Part shown: piece by piece, positions 45,896-56,840 of the stretch
Layout of the letters: each line of letters starts with the position of its first letter
How positions within the stretch are numbered: position 1 is the first letter of the stretch
Assembly: GCA_947492575.1 (NCBI GenBank)
Contig: CANLNK010000004.1
Location: 1 to 64,000 of the forward strand
Length of the DNA stretch: 64,000 nt
Source of the DNA: an uncultured Thalassotalea sp.
GTDB lineage: Bacteria; Pseudomonadota; Gammaproteobacteria; Enterobacterales; Alteromonadaceae
Reading direction: 5' to 3'
Translations under genes and position numbers: made by a program
The notes under the pieces: generated by a model
What the model was told of the DNA's origin: nothing
Seen by the model: only the letters and a program-made list of their open reading frames with translations
The model's database searches: none

Positions 45896-47948
45896 TTTCT
45901 AAATCCTTTTTCGAGTCCTCTACCAATATTTTTAACATGGCTTGTTCGTGCGCTACTATTTGATTTTCTGTCCACTCGTTACCTGCATCCATCAACTTAA
46001 TCATTTCATACAGCTTTAGCGTATCGATGTTTTTATCGGCAATGGCGGCTTTAAAATGATCGCGTTTAGCCGTTGGTTGTAAGTTACTTAATTTTGAATT
46101 TTTACTGTGACTTATCAGACACAAATTACCAAATCGATGTAAGTCCGCACCAGCGAGAATACGATGGCCATCAAGAGGATGCTGAGGATAAAAGTGCTCG
46201 ACTGAGCTTCGGAAGGTAAACTCAAACTGGTTGATAACAGCATTGGTACTGTTCTCTATTCCATTACACCACAAAAGATAATCTAGGTAGTTGAATACCA
46301 AGTTATTCTCAATTTCGCCATACCTTAGTAAGTCCATCGCCGATTCATCATCACTATCCAAAGTGCGATAACTCGCGCCTTGATAAATCATGGCAAAATA
46401 CTCTGCGCCTTCAGACTGTAAAAAACGGCCAAAAACAAACTGGCGAGCTAGATGCTCAAGCTTTTCAAGGTAAGCACCAGGGCTTATTTCATCCATATAG
46501 TACAACTGATACAGCGCACCGTTGAGCCAGTGCTTATAGACTAGCGTTGGCGTAGACACATGAAGTGCGCTTAATAACATCAGGATACGTCGGTTTATTC
46601 CCTCAAAGCCATCTTCACTATCATTGCTGGCACTACTGTCAAAGGTGTTGATGTAGCTTTGACTCTTATCGCTGTAAAAATGCAACCGCTTGAGGCTCCA
46701 CTTGTCTTCACCCTGAGCAAATTCACGCTTGATAATGTATTGGTCAAATAGGTACTTAGTCTTGAGCAAGGCAAAGACAAATGCTTTAACGGCTTCGATT
46801 CTCGCTTCATTGTCCAACAGGTCTTTATTAAGTAGATACTGCTCAAACTGCTCAAGTAACCGCTTATCATCCAAGGCCACATCTTGCTTGGTGGATACTC
46901 TTAGTACGTGCAGTAAGAAGTTCGAGAAGTTGATTACGCTGTTAAAGCGCTCTGGGGTGAGGTCGGTGTCACTACTGTTTGATGCTAAAGGTGGTGTAGC
47001 CAACATGTCACACAAACGGATAGAAACATCCGAATTTGAATTGTCGTCAGTTTGCTGCTCACCATCGGCGATGATGCTTTGCACATCTTCAAAACTTTGT
47101 GGGGTAAACTTGCCCCAGTCATCCTTGCCAAAAAGTTCATGGCGATTGGCTTTACTAAAGCCGTATTGAATATAACGTTCCATATTGGCGGTTGCATCCC
47201 ACACCTTCGCCAGAACATCAATACTCTGCTCACGTTCATCTTTACCTTCAATGTCGTTTAATACTGACATTAATCGAGCTTTAACTACCTCGTGTTTTTC
47301 TAGCTGCTCGCCACGGTTATTCATCACTTCAAAGTAGTGATTAAGATCGGTGTCTTTTGGCACAGAAACTCTAGCAATTTCCACTTGATTAAAAAGGTAG
47401 GCGCAGAAATCCCCCAGTTTATTACCTAGAGCCAATAAGCCTTTTTCAAGAAGATGATACCCCTCAACAACATCAAGGTTGAACTCAGCACTTTTCAAAT
47501 GCTCTAGTGCAACACCTTGCTTCAAAGCAGAAAACGTATATGACGATTTTTGGCGGCTCTCAAAGTCAAGATTCGGTACGTCATACCAACTCATATCAAT
47601 GGATTGTGGCGCAGAGCGCTTACTTTCTATTGAAATATTGCCCTCAGCAATACGCTTGAGCGCAAAAGCGAGCAAGGTCAGTGTAGTGAAACGCTGTTGC
47701 CCATCGATGACTTCAAACTGGCCATCAGAGCGCTCAAAGACCACCAAAGTGCCAATATAATAGGGTTGGTCAGGCTTGTGTTGCTGGTAATCCTGCACAT
47801 CTTGAATAAGTTGGTTGATTTCTCCTTCACCCCAGGCGTAATTGCGCTGATACATGGGCACGAGATAGCGACTGGAATCGGCTAGCAGCTCTTTGACTCT
47901 GAAGCTGTGTATTCCATCATGTGTTTTTGCGCCAAGACCGCTACTCAT
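45888..47948 (-). CDS. DUF262-DUF1524 (GmrSD-type) protein
   Basis: 686 residues. The DUF262 domain carries [12 protein letters not shown] and [16 protein letters not shown] (DGQQR near 80). The C-terminal DUF1524 part shows [13 protein letters not shown] and [18 protein letters not shown], the HNH-type nuclease pattern. GmrSD enzymes are modification-dependent nucleases that cut glucosylated phage DNA. It lies between hsdS and hsdR, overlapping both neighbours by 8 bases. Confidence 0.85.
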   Translation of the reverse strand: MSSGLGAKTHDGIHSFRVKELLADSSRYLVPMYQRNYAWGEGEINQLIQDVQDYQQHKPDQPYYIGTLVVFERSDGQFEVIDGQQRFTTLTLLAFALKRIAEGNISIESKRSAPQSIDMSWYDVPNLDFESRQKSSYTFSALKQGVALEHLKSAEFNLDVVEGYHLLEKGLLALGNKLGDFCAYLFNQVEIARVSVPKDTDLNHYFEVMNNRGEQLEKHEVVKARLMSVLNDIEGKDEREQSIDVLAKVWDATANMERYIQYGFSKANRHELFGKDDWGKFTPQSFEDVQSIIADGEQQTDDNSNSDVSIRLCDMLATPPLASNSSDTDLTPERFNSVINFSNFLLHVLRVSTKQDVALDDKRLLEQFEQYLLNKDLLDNEARIEAVKAFVFALLKTKYLFDQYIIKREFAQGEDKWSLKRLHFYSDKSQSYINTFDSSASNDSEDGFEGINRRILMLLSALHVSTPTLVYKHWLNGALYQLYYMDEISPGAYLEKLEHLARQFVFGRFLQSEGAEYFAMIYQGASYRTLDSDDESAMDLLRYGEIENNLVFNYLDYLLWCNGIENSTNAVINQFEFTFRSSVEHFYPQHPLDGHRILAGADLHRFGNLCLISHSKNSKLSNLQPTAKRDHFKAAIADKNIDTLKLYEMIKLMDAGNEWTENQIVAHEQAMLKILVEDSKKDLENE

Positions 47949-49410
47949 AATACTTCATCTCCTGAAACAGTCTCTCAACCTCTGCCAGCTTAGTGCCTTT
48001 AACCTCGCTTTGTTTAATGGTCGGTAGTGGCCAATTTAAAACATCACTTGGCTGTATCGCTTGCTTAATGCGCTCGAATACATTGTGCTTTAAAGAATGA
48101 TTATCCATCGTTACCAACTGCACTACCTGCATTTTCAAGCGGCAGCGATAAGCCCAAATAAACAACTTTTCAATCGCTTGAGACAACTGATTTGGTCCAA
48201 ACTTATCCAAATAGAAGATCACCCCGCAATCAAACAAGGTACGAACGTAACCATCTCCAGTGCGAGTGCGTGACGAGTAGCTGTTTAGGGTCCGCAAAAT
48301 CCGACTCGCTAAAGGCTCTAATTCATACCCTAATATTTTGATCGGCTTGTGCTCATCGCCTTTGTGCTCGCTGTCGATAATCGTACTAATGGTCCGTTGA
48401 TATTGGCTAATCATTTCGAAAAAACGGCGACCATTGATGATCATTTGGTCAAGATGAAATGGAAAGCTCATCGTTTGATGATCAATCTTCCTTTGATATT
48501 GACTGTTGTAGTCGTCTACAAAATGATGGGATATTCTTAGTGGCTCTACATAAGGATACCCCCCCACTTGCTCGAGGTTTACCCCTTTAAATAGCCCCAC
48601 CTGAGACTTGCCAAAATATTGAGCAGGTTTGCCTTGCGCCCAATTACGTATACGAAATAGATAATTAGCAAACAGGTTTGCAAGTTGCGTGCTTTGCAAA
48701 CTCTCCCAATGGCTCACCGACTGGGCTTTTAGTTCGTTTTCTTTGTCTGAAAACTCGCGCAAGTGAAACGCTTTTAACAGGTCATGAGGATCGAGATCGC
48801 GCCCTCTGGCATTTTGGGAATCAAAAAACTGAAACGCCTCTGAAACATCATCCAGCACAAACGTGACCACTTCACAGCGGTTGAGCAGAAAATCGATATC
48901 CGCTTCAGTAAAATCACTACGGCTGACCGCCCTTTTCGCCGCCATAAAGTTTTGATGCAGATTGTGGTGCGAAATATCACTGCTAAAGTGTTGCCTAGCC
49001 AAAAAACTAGCAAGTGGAGCTTTAAGCTTTTGTAGGCTATCCCTAACATCTTGGCGCTTTATCGCTTGATGTCCACTTGACCTTTGCAGGCGTTCTTCAA
49101 TTAACGCCTGCACTAATAACATCAAGGTCAGCGTGCGCTGCTGACCGTCAACGATGTCTAATTGTTCGACGTTTTCATGACCATTACCACCATCGTAATG
49201 ACGGTGAAACACCACAGCCCCTAAACGATACGCCGACTTATCATGATACACTTTCAAATCGCTTAATAAATCAGCAAGGTTGGCTTGCGTCCATTTGTAA
49301 GGGCGCTGGTACTTGGGAATAACCAAGTTTTTCAGCGTCAATAACTCACCGACTTTCGTCACCCGTTTATCAAAGAAATGCGGCATTTCTTTTGCCATAA
49401 CATCGCTCAC
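47941..49410 (-). CDS. DUF262-domain protein without DUF1524
   Basis: 489 residues. It starts with [20 protein letters not shown] and has the DUF262 catalytic-type motif [11 protein letters not shown] (near 85). The C-terminal HNH part found in its neighbour is absent. It begins 1 base after the hsdS stop. It could be the nucleotide-dependent partner of the DUF262-DUF1524 protein, giving a two-gene GmrSD-like pair. Confidence 0.8.
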   Translation of the reverse strand: MSDVMAKEMPHFFDKRVTKVGELLTLKNLVIPKYQRPYKWTQANLADLLSDLKVYHDKSAYRLGAVVFHRHYDGGNGHENVEQLDIVDGQQRTLTLMLLVQALIEERLQRSSGHQAIKRQDVRDSLQKLKAPLASFLARQHFSSDISHHNLHQNFMAAKRAVSRSDFTEADIDFLLNRCEVVTFVLDDVSEAFQFFDSQNARGRDLDPHDLLKAFHLREFSDKENELKAQSVSHWESLQSTQLANLFANYLFRIRNWAQGKPAQYFGKSQVGLFKGVNLEQVGGYPYVEPLRISHHFVDDYNSQYQRKIDHQTMSFPFHLDQMIINGRRFFEMISQYQRTISTIIDSEHKGDEHKPIKILGYELEPLASRILRTLNSYSSRTRTGDGYVRTLFDCGVIFYLDKFGPNQLSQAIEKLFIWAYRCRLKMQVVQLVTMDNHSLKHNVFERIKQAIQPSDVLNWPLPTIKQSEVKGTKLAEVERLFQEMKYYE

Positions 49411-49411
49411 A

Positions 49412-50749
49412 CTAGCTTTCCTTATTAAACGGCAGGCGAGTTCTACCTGTCAGCAGCTCTTGCATCATGCCTTGTTTAATTTGGCGGGTTTTCGCTAAAC
49501 GTTGGTCAAGGGTTTGTATTTCGTTATCCATATCCGACAGGATAGTAGCGATGGCGGTTTGTTCTTCCAAATCAGGGTAAGGTATTTTAAGACTCCTTAT
49601 GATAGAAAGATTAAGTCCACCGCGACCGCCATCCCCTGTAGATAGGCTTCTTAATTCTTCATATCGGTTATCCAAGTTATAAAATAAATACTCAGTTGAG
49701 TGATCCTTACTAGGAAAAATGGCGGCAATTGATTGATTTGTACATAGCTTTATTTTTGATATGGCGACAGTTCCTCTAGTTTTCCCTTGACCTGCAAGCC
49801 CCATTAAAACAGAGTCTTTCGGGATGTATTTTGTACTACTGTTAGTTAACCCTAAATCAGTTATTCTTTCAGCCACATCAAATACTCTTTTTAGATGTAA
49901 TTCACCTGAACTCATCCAAGGATTCCTTCCTCCCCAGTACGCAGACACTTTTGTGCTTGGTGTCCCCCCAGCAGTACAGTCAGTAAACTCACCAATCTTT
50001 TTAACATCCCAATCTTCAGGGATTTCGCCTAGTTCGCTGGGTTTTGTGCCTTTTTGCTGGCCTTGCTTTTCACCTTCGGTGTAAGTGGCGAACTGGGGTA
50101 AACGGGTTTTACCTGTCAGCAGTTGCTGCATAGTAGCGGTTTTAATCGCTTGTTTTTTCGCGATCAGCTTTTCCAATTCCGTTAATAGCGCATCAACATC
50201 GGACAAGGCATTGGCAATGGCGGTTTGTTCTATACGACTACTTGGACAAGGGATAAGATAGTTTTGAATTGCAGAGAAAGGAACTCGCCTGTGACCTGCG
50301 CTTCCAACCATTTCACCTTCTAAATCTTGTCTTAAACTATTTCTCGTAGTCCAGAAATATATAAATTTGGCATCTGAGTTTTCTTTAGCTCGAAGTACAT
50401 GAAACTCTGTACTACCAAAGCCTATACGAGTAGTTATTTGATCGGTATAGCAGCCTTTCCCATTTTCAAAGCATGGCGTAATTTTGGCTACTAATACGTC
50501 ATTTCTCTCGAAGTAAGTAAAACCAGTTTTAACTTGTTCAAAAACTCGTTGCTGAGGGGTAGTCAACTGTGCTGATTCGCTGACATCTTGCATCCCGATA
50601 AACGTGACAGGATCACCTGCTTTTATCGGTTTCCTGCTAATTGACTGCTCAAATAGGTCTCCAAAATTGATACTTTCCCAATCAATAGGGATAACACCTA
50701 CGTCAGTTTGTTTGTACCCTTCAGAAATTGCTTGTTCTAATGCACTCAT
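49412..50749 (-). CDS. hsdS: Type I RM specificity subunit
   Basis: About 445 residues. Two target-recognition domains are separated and followed by near-repeated conserved helices: TAIANALSDVDALLTELEKL with TMQQLLTGKTRLPQF, and TAIATILSDMDNEIQTLDQ with MMQELLTGRTRLPF. The ATG at 50749 follows GGAGTGG at the end of hsdM, 2 bases past its stop. Both TRDs appear complete. Confidence 0.9.
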   Translation of the reverse strand: MSALEQAISEGYKQTDVGVIPIDWESINFGDLFEQSISRKPIKAGDPVTFIGMQDVSESAQLTTPQQRVFEQVKTGFTYFERNDVLVAKITPCFENGKGCYTDQITTRIGFGSTEFHVLRAKENSDAKFIYFWTTRNSLRQDLEGEMVGSAGHRRVPFSAIQNYLIPCPSSRIEQTAIANALSDVDALLTELEKLIAKKQAIKTATMQQLLTGKTRLPQFATYTEGEKQGQQKGTKPSELGEIPEDWDVKKIGEFTDCTAGGTPSTKVSAYWGGRNPWMSSGELHLKRVFDVAERITDLGLTNSSTKYIPKDSVLMGLAGQGKTRGTVAISKIKLCTNQSIAAIFPSKDHSTEYLFYNLDNRYEELRSLSTGDGGRGGLNLSIIRSLKIPYPDLEEQTAIATILSDMDNEIQTLDQRLAKTRQIKQGMMQELLTGRTRLPFNKES

Positions 50750-50751
50750 TG

Positions 50752-53571
50752 CTACCACTCCAATCCCATTGCTTTTAAGTGGCCTGCGACTTTATCGCTA
50801 AGGTCATCAACTGATTTTGAAAGGGTTGGTAATGGTGTGCTGTAGCGTTCCTCTAGCAGCTTCACTCGATTAGCCATCTGCTGGGTAACTCGCTCAATTT
50901 CGGCAATGATATTGGCTTGCAGTGTTGCTAGCCATTTGTCATCGACAATTAATTCTTTCACTTCTGTTAATGGAATAGTTGGGTACTTATCGATTAATAA
51001 TTGATAAAGCGTATTTTCTGCATCTTTTATTTCAGAATTAAGCTGCGTTTCTTTTTCTGCGAGGGATTGATATTGGTATGCAAGCTTCAGGTTCTCAACA
51101 CTTTCGTCATCACTATAAAGTTCCAATGCTTTTGCTATAAATTCGGTTTTTTGAGCCTCCAATGACTTAAGCTCTTTCTTAACGGCAGCAACGTCATTGC
51201 TTAAATTGATATAGCTGTTTAGTGTTACAAGCTCATTAGCCGTATCCAATTCACCAATCGCTTTTATACGTTTATTAACATTGGTTTTGGTTAATTTACC
51301 TTTGTTGTTTAATAATGGCGAAAAGATTGCGTTATGTTCTGGATCGTTTTCAAATTCAGACAATGATTGCTCTGAATTTGCTAGTTCCGATCTTTTCGCT
51401 GAGATTGAGTTGGCTAGGGGACGGTTAAGTAGAGTTACAACCGTTTCTTCCCACTCAAAAACACAATTTGTTATTACAGCTTTATTTGGTTTTTTATCTC
51501 CATCAGTAAGTAGCTCAAGCGCCATGTCCTCGCCACCATGTTCTTCAAGTAGCTGTTGCATTTCACTTTGTACACCTTCCAAAGATACTTTTAGGCTATC
51601 AATATGATATTGTTCTGCTGAAAAGTATTTAGAAATTACCAATGGTGTAGGTATTAGCTCTCCCTTATAACGAGATTTATTCAGAATGAAATCATGAGGC
51701 TCTTTGTATACGTTTTTCCCCTTGTCATCTTTTACGGGTAAAAGCAGTCTTAACCTATTACCCGCTTTCCAATCATCCTGTACCAATACATAGACATCGT
51801 CCTGCATGATATCAGCCCAATAATCCATCAGGATTTGGTAAATATCGTATTTGCTTAATAAGTCGCTATTGGCATAGCTATTTAATAAGTTTTCTGAAAT
51901 GTTAAAGATAAAGTTTTTCGGGTTATCGCCTACTTTGATCTCTTTAAGTTTTGCTTCTGGTATCCATTGCTTAAATGGCAATAGGCTGCGGGCGGCAAAG
52001 TCTTTAAATTCTTGATGGGCCAAAACGGTACTTTTTACTTGGCTAGCTTCAACGAGTGCATGGCTATAGCCTTCACGCTCTGGCTCGAAAAGAGTGGCAC
52101 GGATGCTAGGGAATACCTGCCAGTAATGCTCAAGCGCATCAATATCACGGTTTGGAATACCGCCTTGCAGGTGAGCGCTTAAATCGTGCAAGTCTTCTGG
52201 CTCAGACGAGTCGATATAACGCGGGATGTTAAGGTTGTAGTCGTTAGCGGCAATTTCATCAATTTCCACTAAGCGGCTGTAACGCTCAAGCTCTAAGCCT
52301 TTGTTAAACACATCAACAATTTTATGAATGTCTTGACTGCGTAGGCGGTTTTTGTTGCCATCTTTGATGAATCCTTTACTGGCATCAATCATAAAGATTG
52401 GGCGACCTGAAACGGTTGGTAACTCTGCATCACCTTCATTGAAATTAGTAACCGCTTTTTGCGCGTGCTCCTTATCAATCACGATAATACACGCAGGAAT
52501 GCCCGTGCCATAGAACAAGTTAGCAGGTAAACCAATAATGCCTTTGATATAGCCTTGTTTGATGAGATTTTCACGAATAGTAGCTTCGGCATTACCACGG
52601 AATAACACACCATGCGGTAAGATCACCGCGCCTTTACCTGTGCTTTTTAAGCTTTTAATAATGTGCAGTAAGAAGGTGTAGTCACCGTTCTTTTCTGGAG
52701 GAATGCCCCAAGTAAAGCGGTTATATAAATCGTTTTCTGGCGTTAGGCCATTAGTCCAGTTCTTATTCGAAAATGGTGGGTTGGCAACCGCGAAGTCGAA
52801 TGTTTTAAGTTGGTCAGGTGCGTCTTTCCATTGCGGTTCAGCAAGCGTATTGCCTTTCCAGATCTTAGCTGTGGTGTTGTTATGCAAGATCATGTTCATA
52901 CGGGCAAGTGCGCTGGTGGCATTATCCATTTCTTGACCGTATAGAGTTAACCCACGCATCGCTTGGTCGCTGGCTTTTAATAACAATGAGCCTGAACCGC
53001 AAGTAGGGTCGTAGGCAGTGGCATCTTGAGGTGTGTCTTTTTTAATTCCTACTACCATTGCGAGAATTTGTGACACTTCAGATGGTGTATAGAATTGGCC
53101 TTTTGATTTACCTGATTCAGTCGCGAAATGACGCATTAAGTATTCATAAGCATCACCTAACAAATCATCACCGCCAGCGCGGTTAGATGACAAATCTAAG
53201 CCTTGGAAAATACCGACCAGTTTAGTTAGGCGGTCAACCATGTCTTTGCCTTTACCGAGCTTGTCTTCATCGTTGAAGTCGGCAACGTCTATCACACCTT
53301 TTAGGTCGTTTTCTTCGGCAAGGGCTGCGATGATCTTATTAATTTTATCGCCAATTTCTTTATCGTTTTTGGCAGCTATCATATCGTCATAGCTTGCGCC
53401 ATCTGTCACTACAATCATTCCGTATGGGTCGCCTTTGTATTTATCGCTGACATACTTCATGAAGAGCATGGTCAGTACGTAGTCTTTATATTGGCTAGCA
53501 TCCATACCACCACGCAGTTCGTCACAGCTTGCCCATAATGATGAATAAAGTTCTGTCTTTTTAATTGCCAT
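50752..53571 (-). CDS. hsdM: Type I RM methyltransferase, extended
   Basis: 939 residues, much longer than the about 530 of the classic M subunit. SAM motif I is DPTCGSGSLLLKASD (about 187-200) and the catalytic motif is NPPF (about 260). The N-terminal helical part begins YSSLWASCDELRGGMDASQY. The last 350 residues are helical coiled-coil-like sequence seen in the long HsdM group. The product is N6-adenine methylation. Confidence 0.9.
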   Translation of the reverse strand: MAIKKTELYSSLWASCDELRGGMDASQYKDYVLTMLFMKYVSDKYKGDPYGMIVVTDGASYDDMIAAKNDKEIGDKINKIIAALAEENDLKGVIDVADFNDEDKLGKGKDMVDRLTKLVGIFQGLDLSSNRAGGDDLLGDAYEYLMRHFATESGKSKGQFYTPSEVSQILAMVVGIKKDTPQDATAYDPTCGSGSLLLKASDQAMRGLTLYGQEMDNATSALARMNMILHNNTTAKIWKGNTLAEPQWKDAPDQLKTFDFAVANPPFSNKNWTNGLTPENDLYNRFTWGIPPEKNGDYTFLLHIIKSLKSTGKGAVILPHGVLFRGNAEATIRENLIKQGYIKGIIGLPANLFYGTGIPACIIVIDKEHAQKAVTNFNEGDAELPTVSGRPIFMIDASKGFIKDGNKNRLRSQDIHKIVDVFNKGLELERYSRLVEIDEIAANDYNLNIPRYIDSSEPEDLHDLSAHLQGGIPNRDIDALEHYWQVFPSIRATLFEPEREGYSHALVEASQVKSTVLAHQEFKDFAARSLLPFKQWIPEAKLKEIKVGDNPKNFIFNISENLLNSYANSDLLSKYDIYQILMDYWADIMQDDVYVLVQDDWKAGNRLRLLLPVKDDKGKNVYKEPHDFILNKSRYKGELIPTPLVISKYFSAEQYHIDSLKVSLEGVQSEMQQLLEEHGGEDMALELLTDGDKKPNKAVITNCVFEWEETVVTLLNRPLANSISAKRSELANSEQSLSEFENDPEHNAIFSPLLNNKGKLTKTNVNKRIKAIGELDTANELVTLNSYINLSNDVAAVKKELKSLEAQKTEFIAKALELYSDDESVENLKLAYQYQSLAEKETQLNSEIKDAENTLYQLLIDKYPTIPLTEVKELIVDDKWLATLQANIIAEIERVTQQMANRVKLLEERYSTPLPTLSKSVDDLSDKVAGHLKAMGLEW

Positions 53572-53603
53572 GTGTGTTTCTTTAAATCCTTGTGCTGTAG
53601 CGG

Positions 53604-53843
53604 TTAGAGCAAGTCAGTTTTTAAGCCAGCGGCTTTTAAACGATGAGTAAGATTACGCATTTTAGAAAATTCAGTACCAAAACTGGGTTTAAGACCAACC
53701 CCTTCGCAAAACTCTTTGGCAGTCATGCTTTTTAAGCTATCTGCGTATTTGATCATTTGCAGATGCAATTCAGTGGTGTACTGGTTGCGAGGTGCATCAC
53801 CTAATGCTTGCTTGATGTTGTCGAAGATTGCTTGCTCGTTCAT
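53604..53843 (-). CDS. Small HTH-like protein preceding hsdM
   Basis: 79 residues. It contains a helix-turn-helix-like stretch (MTAKEFCEGVGLKPSFGTEF), 32 bases before hsdM. Its position suggests an RM controller or regulator. No closer assignment is possible. AT-rich repeats (TATATAATTTATATAAT, about 53880-53900) lie just upstream and probably hold the promoter of the long minus-strand run. Confidence 0.6.
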   Translation of the reverse strand: MNEQAIFDNIKQALGDAPRNQYTTELHLQMIKYADSLKSMTAKEFCEGVGLKPSFGTEFSKMRNLTHRLKAAGLKTDLL

Positions 53844-53952
53844 AAGGCGATTCTTCTTTTTAATGATGATTTAGCTAATTTATATAATTTATATAATTAA
53901 GCAATAGAATAAACGTTTAATTGTGTTTTTTAACAAAATAATTGAGTTGGGC

Positions 53953-53969
53953 TTTGCGCTTCGCGCAAA
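53953..53969. repeat. Hairpin between the HTH gene and the replication gene
   Basis: TTTGCGC-TTC-GCGCAAA is a perfect 7-base stem with a 3-base loop. It lies 85 bases past the replication-gene stop and may be a terminator, though no T-run follows. Confidence 0.4.
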
Positions 53970-54053
53970 CATTAATCCAGCTGTTTTCAGAGGATGCTGC
54001 AAGTAACAGCAAAGCTTACCTACAACATCCCGTTAACTAAATTCACTCAAAAC

Positions 54054-56312
54054 TTAAGCCGCGATTGATAATTCACAGTGCTTAAAATAGAGCGCTTTCA
54101 TCTCTGCGATTGATTTTGGGCATACTTGACTAATACGCGCTCTGTTAGGAGGCGTACCTACCTGGTCTGTTGTAGTTTCTATGCCAAACTTTTTAAGCAA
54201 ATTATTTGCGAACATTCTCGGATATTTCGGTGGAGTGCTTAGCTGCGCCTTAATACCTAGTTCTTTACACAAGTTGTGGTCTTTTACTAATAACTTAAAA
54301 AACGCCAAAGCATCTTCTTCGTCAAATGTGCCACTAAGCTTAAAGATATCAATATTCAAACAACTAAATATTGTTTTAAAATTATTAAAATGCTCCATCA
54401 TATAAGTAAATTTAGCTAATTGATTTTTTAGCTTACCTCTATTCCAAAGTTTGATCTCTTGAGCAGTTATATCTTCCTTTCTAAACGTGTTTTCTATTTC
54501 TTTTCTTACTGTTTGAAAATAATAGCTAGTAATGTTTTCTTGCTGTAAGTCTATATTTGATGACGCAGACAAAACACCATTGATATAAGCTTCATCAGAA
54601 AGCTCTTTTCCAATTTTTTTTAATTGAGCTTTGGTTGGCATGAAAGACTTTTCAACATCGACTTCAACATTAAACCCTTTATCTCTTGCTTCAAAGAATA
54701 AGCTTGGTATTAAATGCTGGCAGTTGAATTTTTGCTGCTCCTTAATAGCTTTTGAAAACTCATTAAACTCTTCACTTTGTGATGCTTTTATAAATTCGTT
54801 TCCAGTCTGCTTAACGGTAAAAACCTGATTTTTAATGCCAACTTTAAAATGTTTACACGCCCTATTTCGCCTCAACATTTGAATAACCGTGCTTGAGCAT
54901 ACATTCCCCATAAAAAGACCATAGTGCTGCTTAAATTTACTATTGGTAATACTCGTAGAACTTGTGATACAAGGGCTATATAAGATCACATCATATTTTA
55001 GTGATTTTGTATTTGGTGATTTATTAAAGGCTTCTATCTCTTTACTCGTTTTATTGTCATCAGATGTAATGCAAAGAACCTTTAAATCTATAGATCTATA
55101 ATTTTTTGCAAGGTCGTTAAGCTCGGCTTTAGAATCTCCACAAACCATAATTGGTTGATCGCCTTTATAGTTTCTTAATTCTTCTAGCAACTGTTGGTAA
55201 CGACTAATCTTTACGGTTTTATCTTTAAAGTTTGCTTTATTAAATAAATAACGTACGTTTTTATTAGGTACTGCATTGACAAAAAATTTGAGTGTTGAAT
55301 CATTAATGTCTGCATCAGTAACGATAATTGTTTTTGCGTTATTACATATATTTTGGAGGCGGTAATATAAGTTTTCAGGATGTTTAACCGTTCCTCGTAC
55401 TAAATGCTCTAATACCTGCTTACCTTCTTCTAGAATGACTATATCGACTTGGTTTAAGTATTCTGAAAAGTTTGGTTTAACGACACTATTTACAACAATA
55501 TTTAAGCAATTAATTTCCTGTTCTGTGCCTGGCAGTACATTCTCATAATGCGATATACCTTCTTGCCTTAATTCTTCTATACCCATCAAGCCTTTAGCAA
55601 TAGATTTTCGATGGCTGATGTAAGCAACTTTTAACCCTTGTTTGATGAAGTGATTGATCAACTTAACGTTAAGCTCTGTTTTCCCTGTCCCTGTATCTGA
55701 GCCGTTGAGTATGACTCGCTCTTGTGTAAATTCTTGCATTTTTGCAAGCGGTGCCCAACGATTAAATACTTCATCTGGTTTAGTCAGTTGATACCGACTT
55801 ATAGTTTTGCGTTTTAATGTATCGACAAACCAATTCGCAAATCCAAGTGCCCAATCAAAACTAATTGCTTTATTTGTATCACAAACAAGCCTAACTGTTT
55901 GCTCAATGCTTGTTAGCGGATATTGTTTTAGCTCATGTAGTAACACAGATTTCGCTAGGTATTTTTGCAGCTCATCAGGTGCAAATTTAAGTTTTAACAA
56001 ACGTTTTTCTGATGCTGATAGCTTTGTGTTTCTTGCATCAACTTTCTCACCCAAATAAGTAAATCGATAACCATAAGTTATAGCCTGAACAGCTTCATGC
56101 TTAGATGTAGCGTGTACGATCATATTTTTGGTGTAGAAGTTCGCTTGATAAAACCTCAAAACAATAGGCAGTTGTGATTCTTCAATCAGTAATACTGGGG
56201 AGCTACCGAAGGTTTCCAATAGCTGAGGATTAGTAACGATAATGCTTTTTAAAATACTTTTTTTATCACCAATAAAGTGATGAGGAATTAGTTCTGGGTA
56301 AATGAGTTCCAT
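54054..56312 (-). CDS. CyRepA1-like replication helicase / origin-binding protein
   Basis: 752 residues. Walker A GSDTGTGKTEL (about 203-213), then VAYISHRKSIAKGLMG, a Walker-B-like VILEEGKQVLEHL (about 293) and DADIND. These match the plasmid replication protein / origin-of-replication-binding (Herpes UL9-like) SF2 group. The C-terminal about 250 residues have no recognised domain. It suggests that the island began as, or includes, a plasmid-type replicon. The start lies opposite the FtsZ gene, with 528 non-coding bases between them. Confidence 0.65.
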   Translation of the reverse strand: MELIYPELIPHHFIGDKKSILKSIIVTNPQLLETFGSSPVLLIEESQLPIVLRFYQANFYTKNMIVHATSKHEAVQAITYGYRFTYLGEKVDARNTKLSASEKRLLKLKFAPDELQKYLAKSVLLHELKQYPLTSIEQTVRLVCDTNKAISFDWALGFANWFVDTLKRKTISRYQLTKPDEVFNRWAPLAKMQEFTQERVILNGSDTGTGKTELNVKLINHFIKQGLKVAYISHRKSIAKGLMGIEELRQEGISHYENVLPGTEQEINCLNIVVNSVVKPNFSEYLNQVDIVILEEGKQVLEHLVRGTVKHPENLYYRLQNICNNAKTIIVTDADINDSTLKFFVNAVPNKNVRYLFNKANFKDKTVKISRYQQLLEELRNYKGDQPIMVCGDSKAELNDLAKNYRSIDLKVLCITSDDNKTSKEIEAFNKSPNTKSLKYDVILYSPCITSSTSITNSKFKQHYGLFMGNVCSSTVIQMLRRNRACKHFKVGIKNQVFTVKQTGNEFIKASQSEEFNEFSKAIKEQQKFNCQHLIPSLFFEARDKGFNVEVDVEKSFMPTKAQLKKIGKELSDEAYINGVLSASSNIDLQQENITSYYFQTVRKEIENTFRKEDITAQEIKLWNRGKLKNQLAKFTYMMEHFNNFKTIFSCLNIDIFKLSGTFDEEDALAFFKLLVKDHNLCKELGIKAQLSTPPKYPRMFANNLLKKFGIETTTDQVGTPPNRARISQVCPKSIAEMKALYFKHCELSIAA

Positions 56313-56840
56313 AATTTTCTCGACTTAAGGGGTTGCCATGATTGGCGTATCAAATTAAGAAAGAACGTCGAGTTATGTTAAATGGCTTGAGTCTGTGTAT
56401 ATGGCTTAATGCGTCTTTCAGCTATACATAAATTATAAAGACTAAAATAAGGAATGGAATACTAAGCTGCTAATATACAATACTTTTTTAGAATAAAATT
56501 TTTTAACCGCTTAATTTTTAAACGTATATTAGTAGGTATAAATATACTTAGTAAGAATCAATTTGTTTGCTATTTTTTATACACACATAATTTTAGGTAC
56601 TCTTAATAATTTAAGAATAATTGTTTAAATGTCTGTGCAGAAAATGCCTTATTATGGATTTTTGTTCAAATTTCAAAAGCGAATGCGATTGTAATTTGGC
56701 CTAAAACAAGAACCAGCTAATAAAACAACAAGTAACCTCTTTACCCCACTACCAGTAATAAAAATACAAACTATGATTGTGTGCGTCATATTTTGACGCA
56801 AGTGTTATCTATAGTATTCCATTGAATATAAGGAGCTTCT
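56313..56840. other. Non-coding region between replication gene and FtsZ-like gene
   Basis: AT-rich with no gene seen. It holds the promoters of both divergent genes and the operator at 56782-56800. The sequence ATGGCTT occurs twice close together near 56381-56410. It may contain the replication origin, but iterons are not clear. Confidence 0.4.
56782..56800. promoter_or_regulatory. WYL-type operator candidate before the FtsZ-like gene
   Basis: TGCGTCA-TATTT-TGACGCA has perfect 7-base arms and a 5-base spacer, 40 bases upstream of the FtsZ-like start. It matches the site before the WYL gene at 59028-59046. Confidence 0.7.

Noticed and set aside
43086-48866. Many plus-strand open frames opposite hsdR, the DUF262 genes and the helicase
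   Set aside because: They are low-complexity shadows of strong minus-strand genes with clear domain motifs and no ribosome sites.
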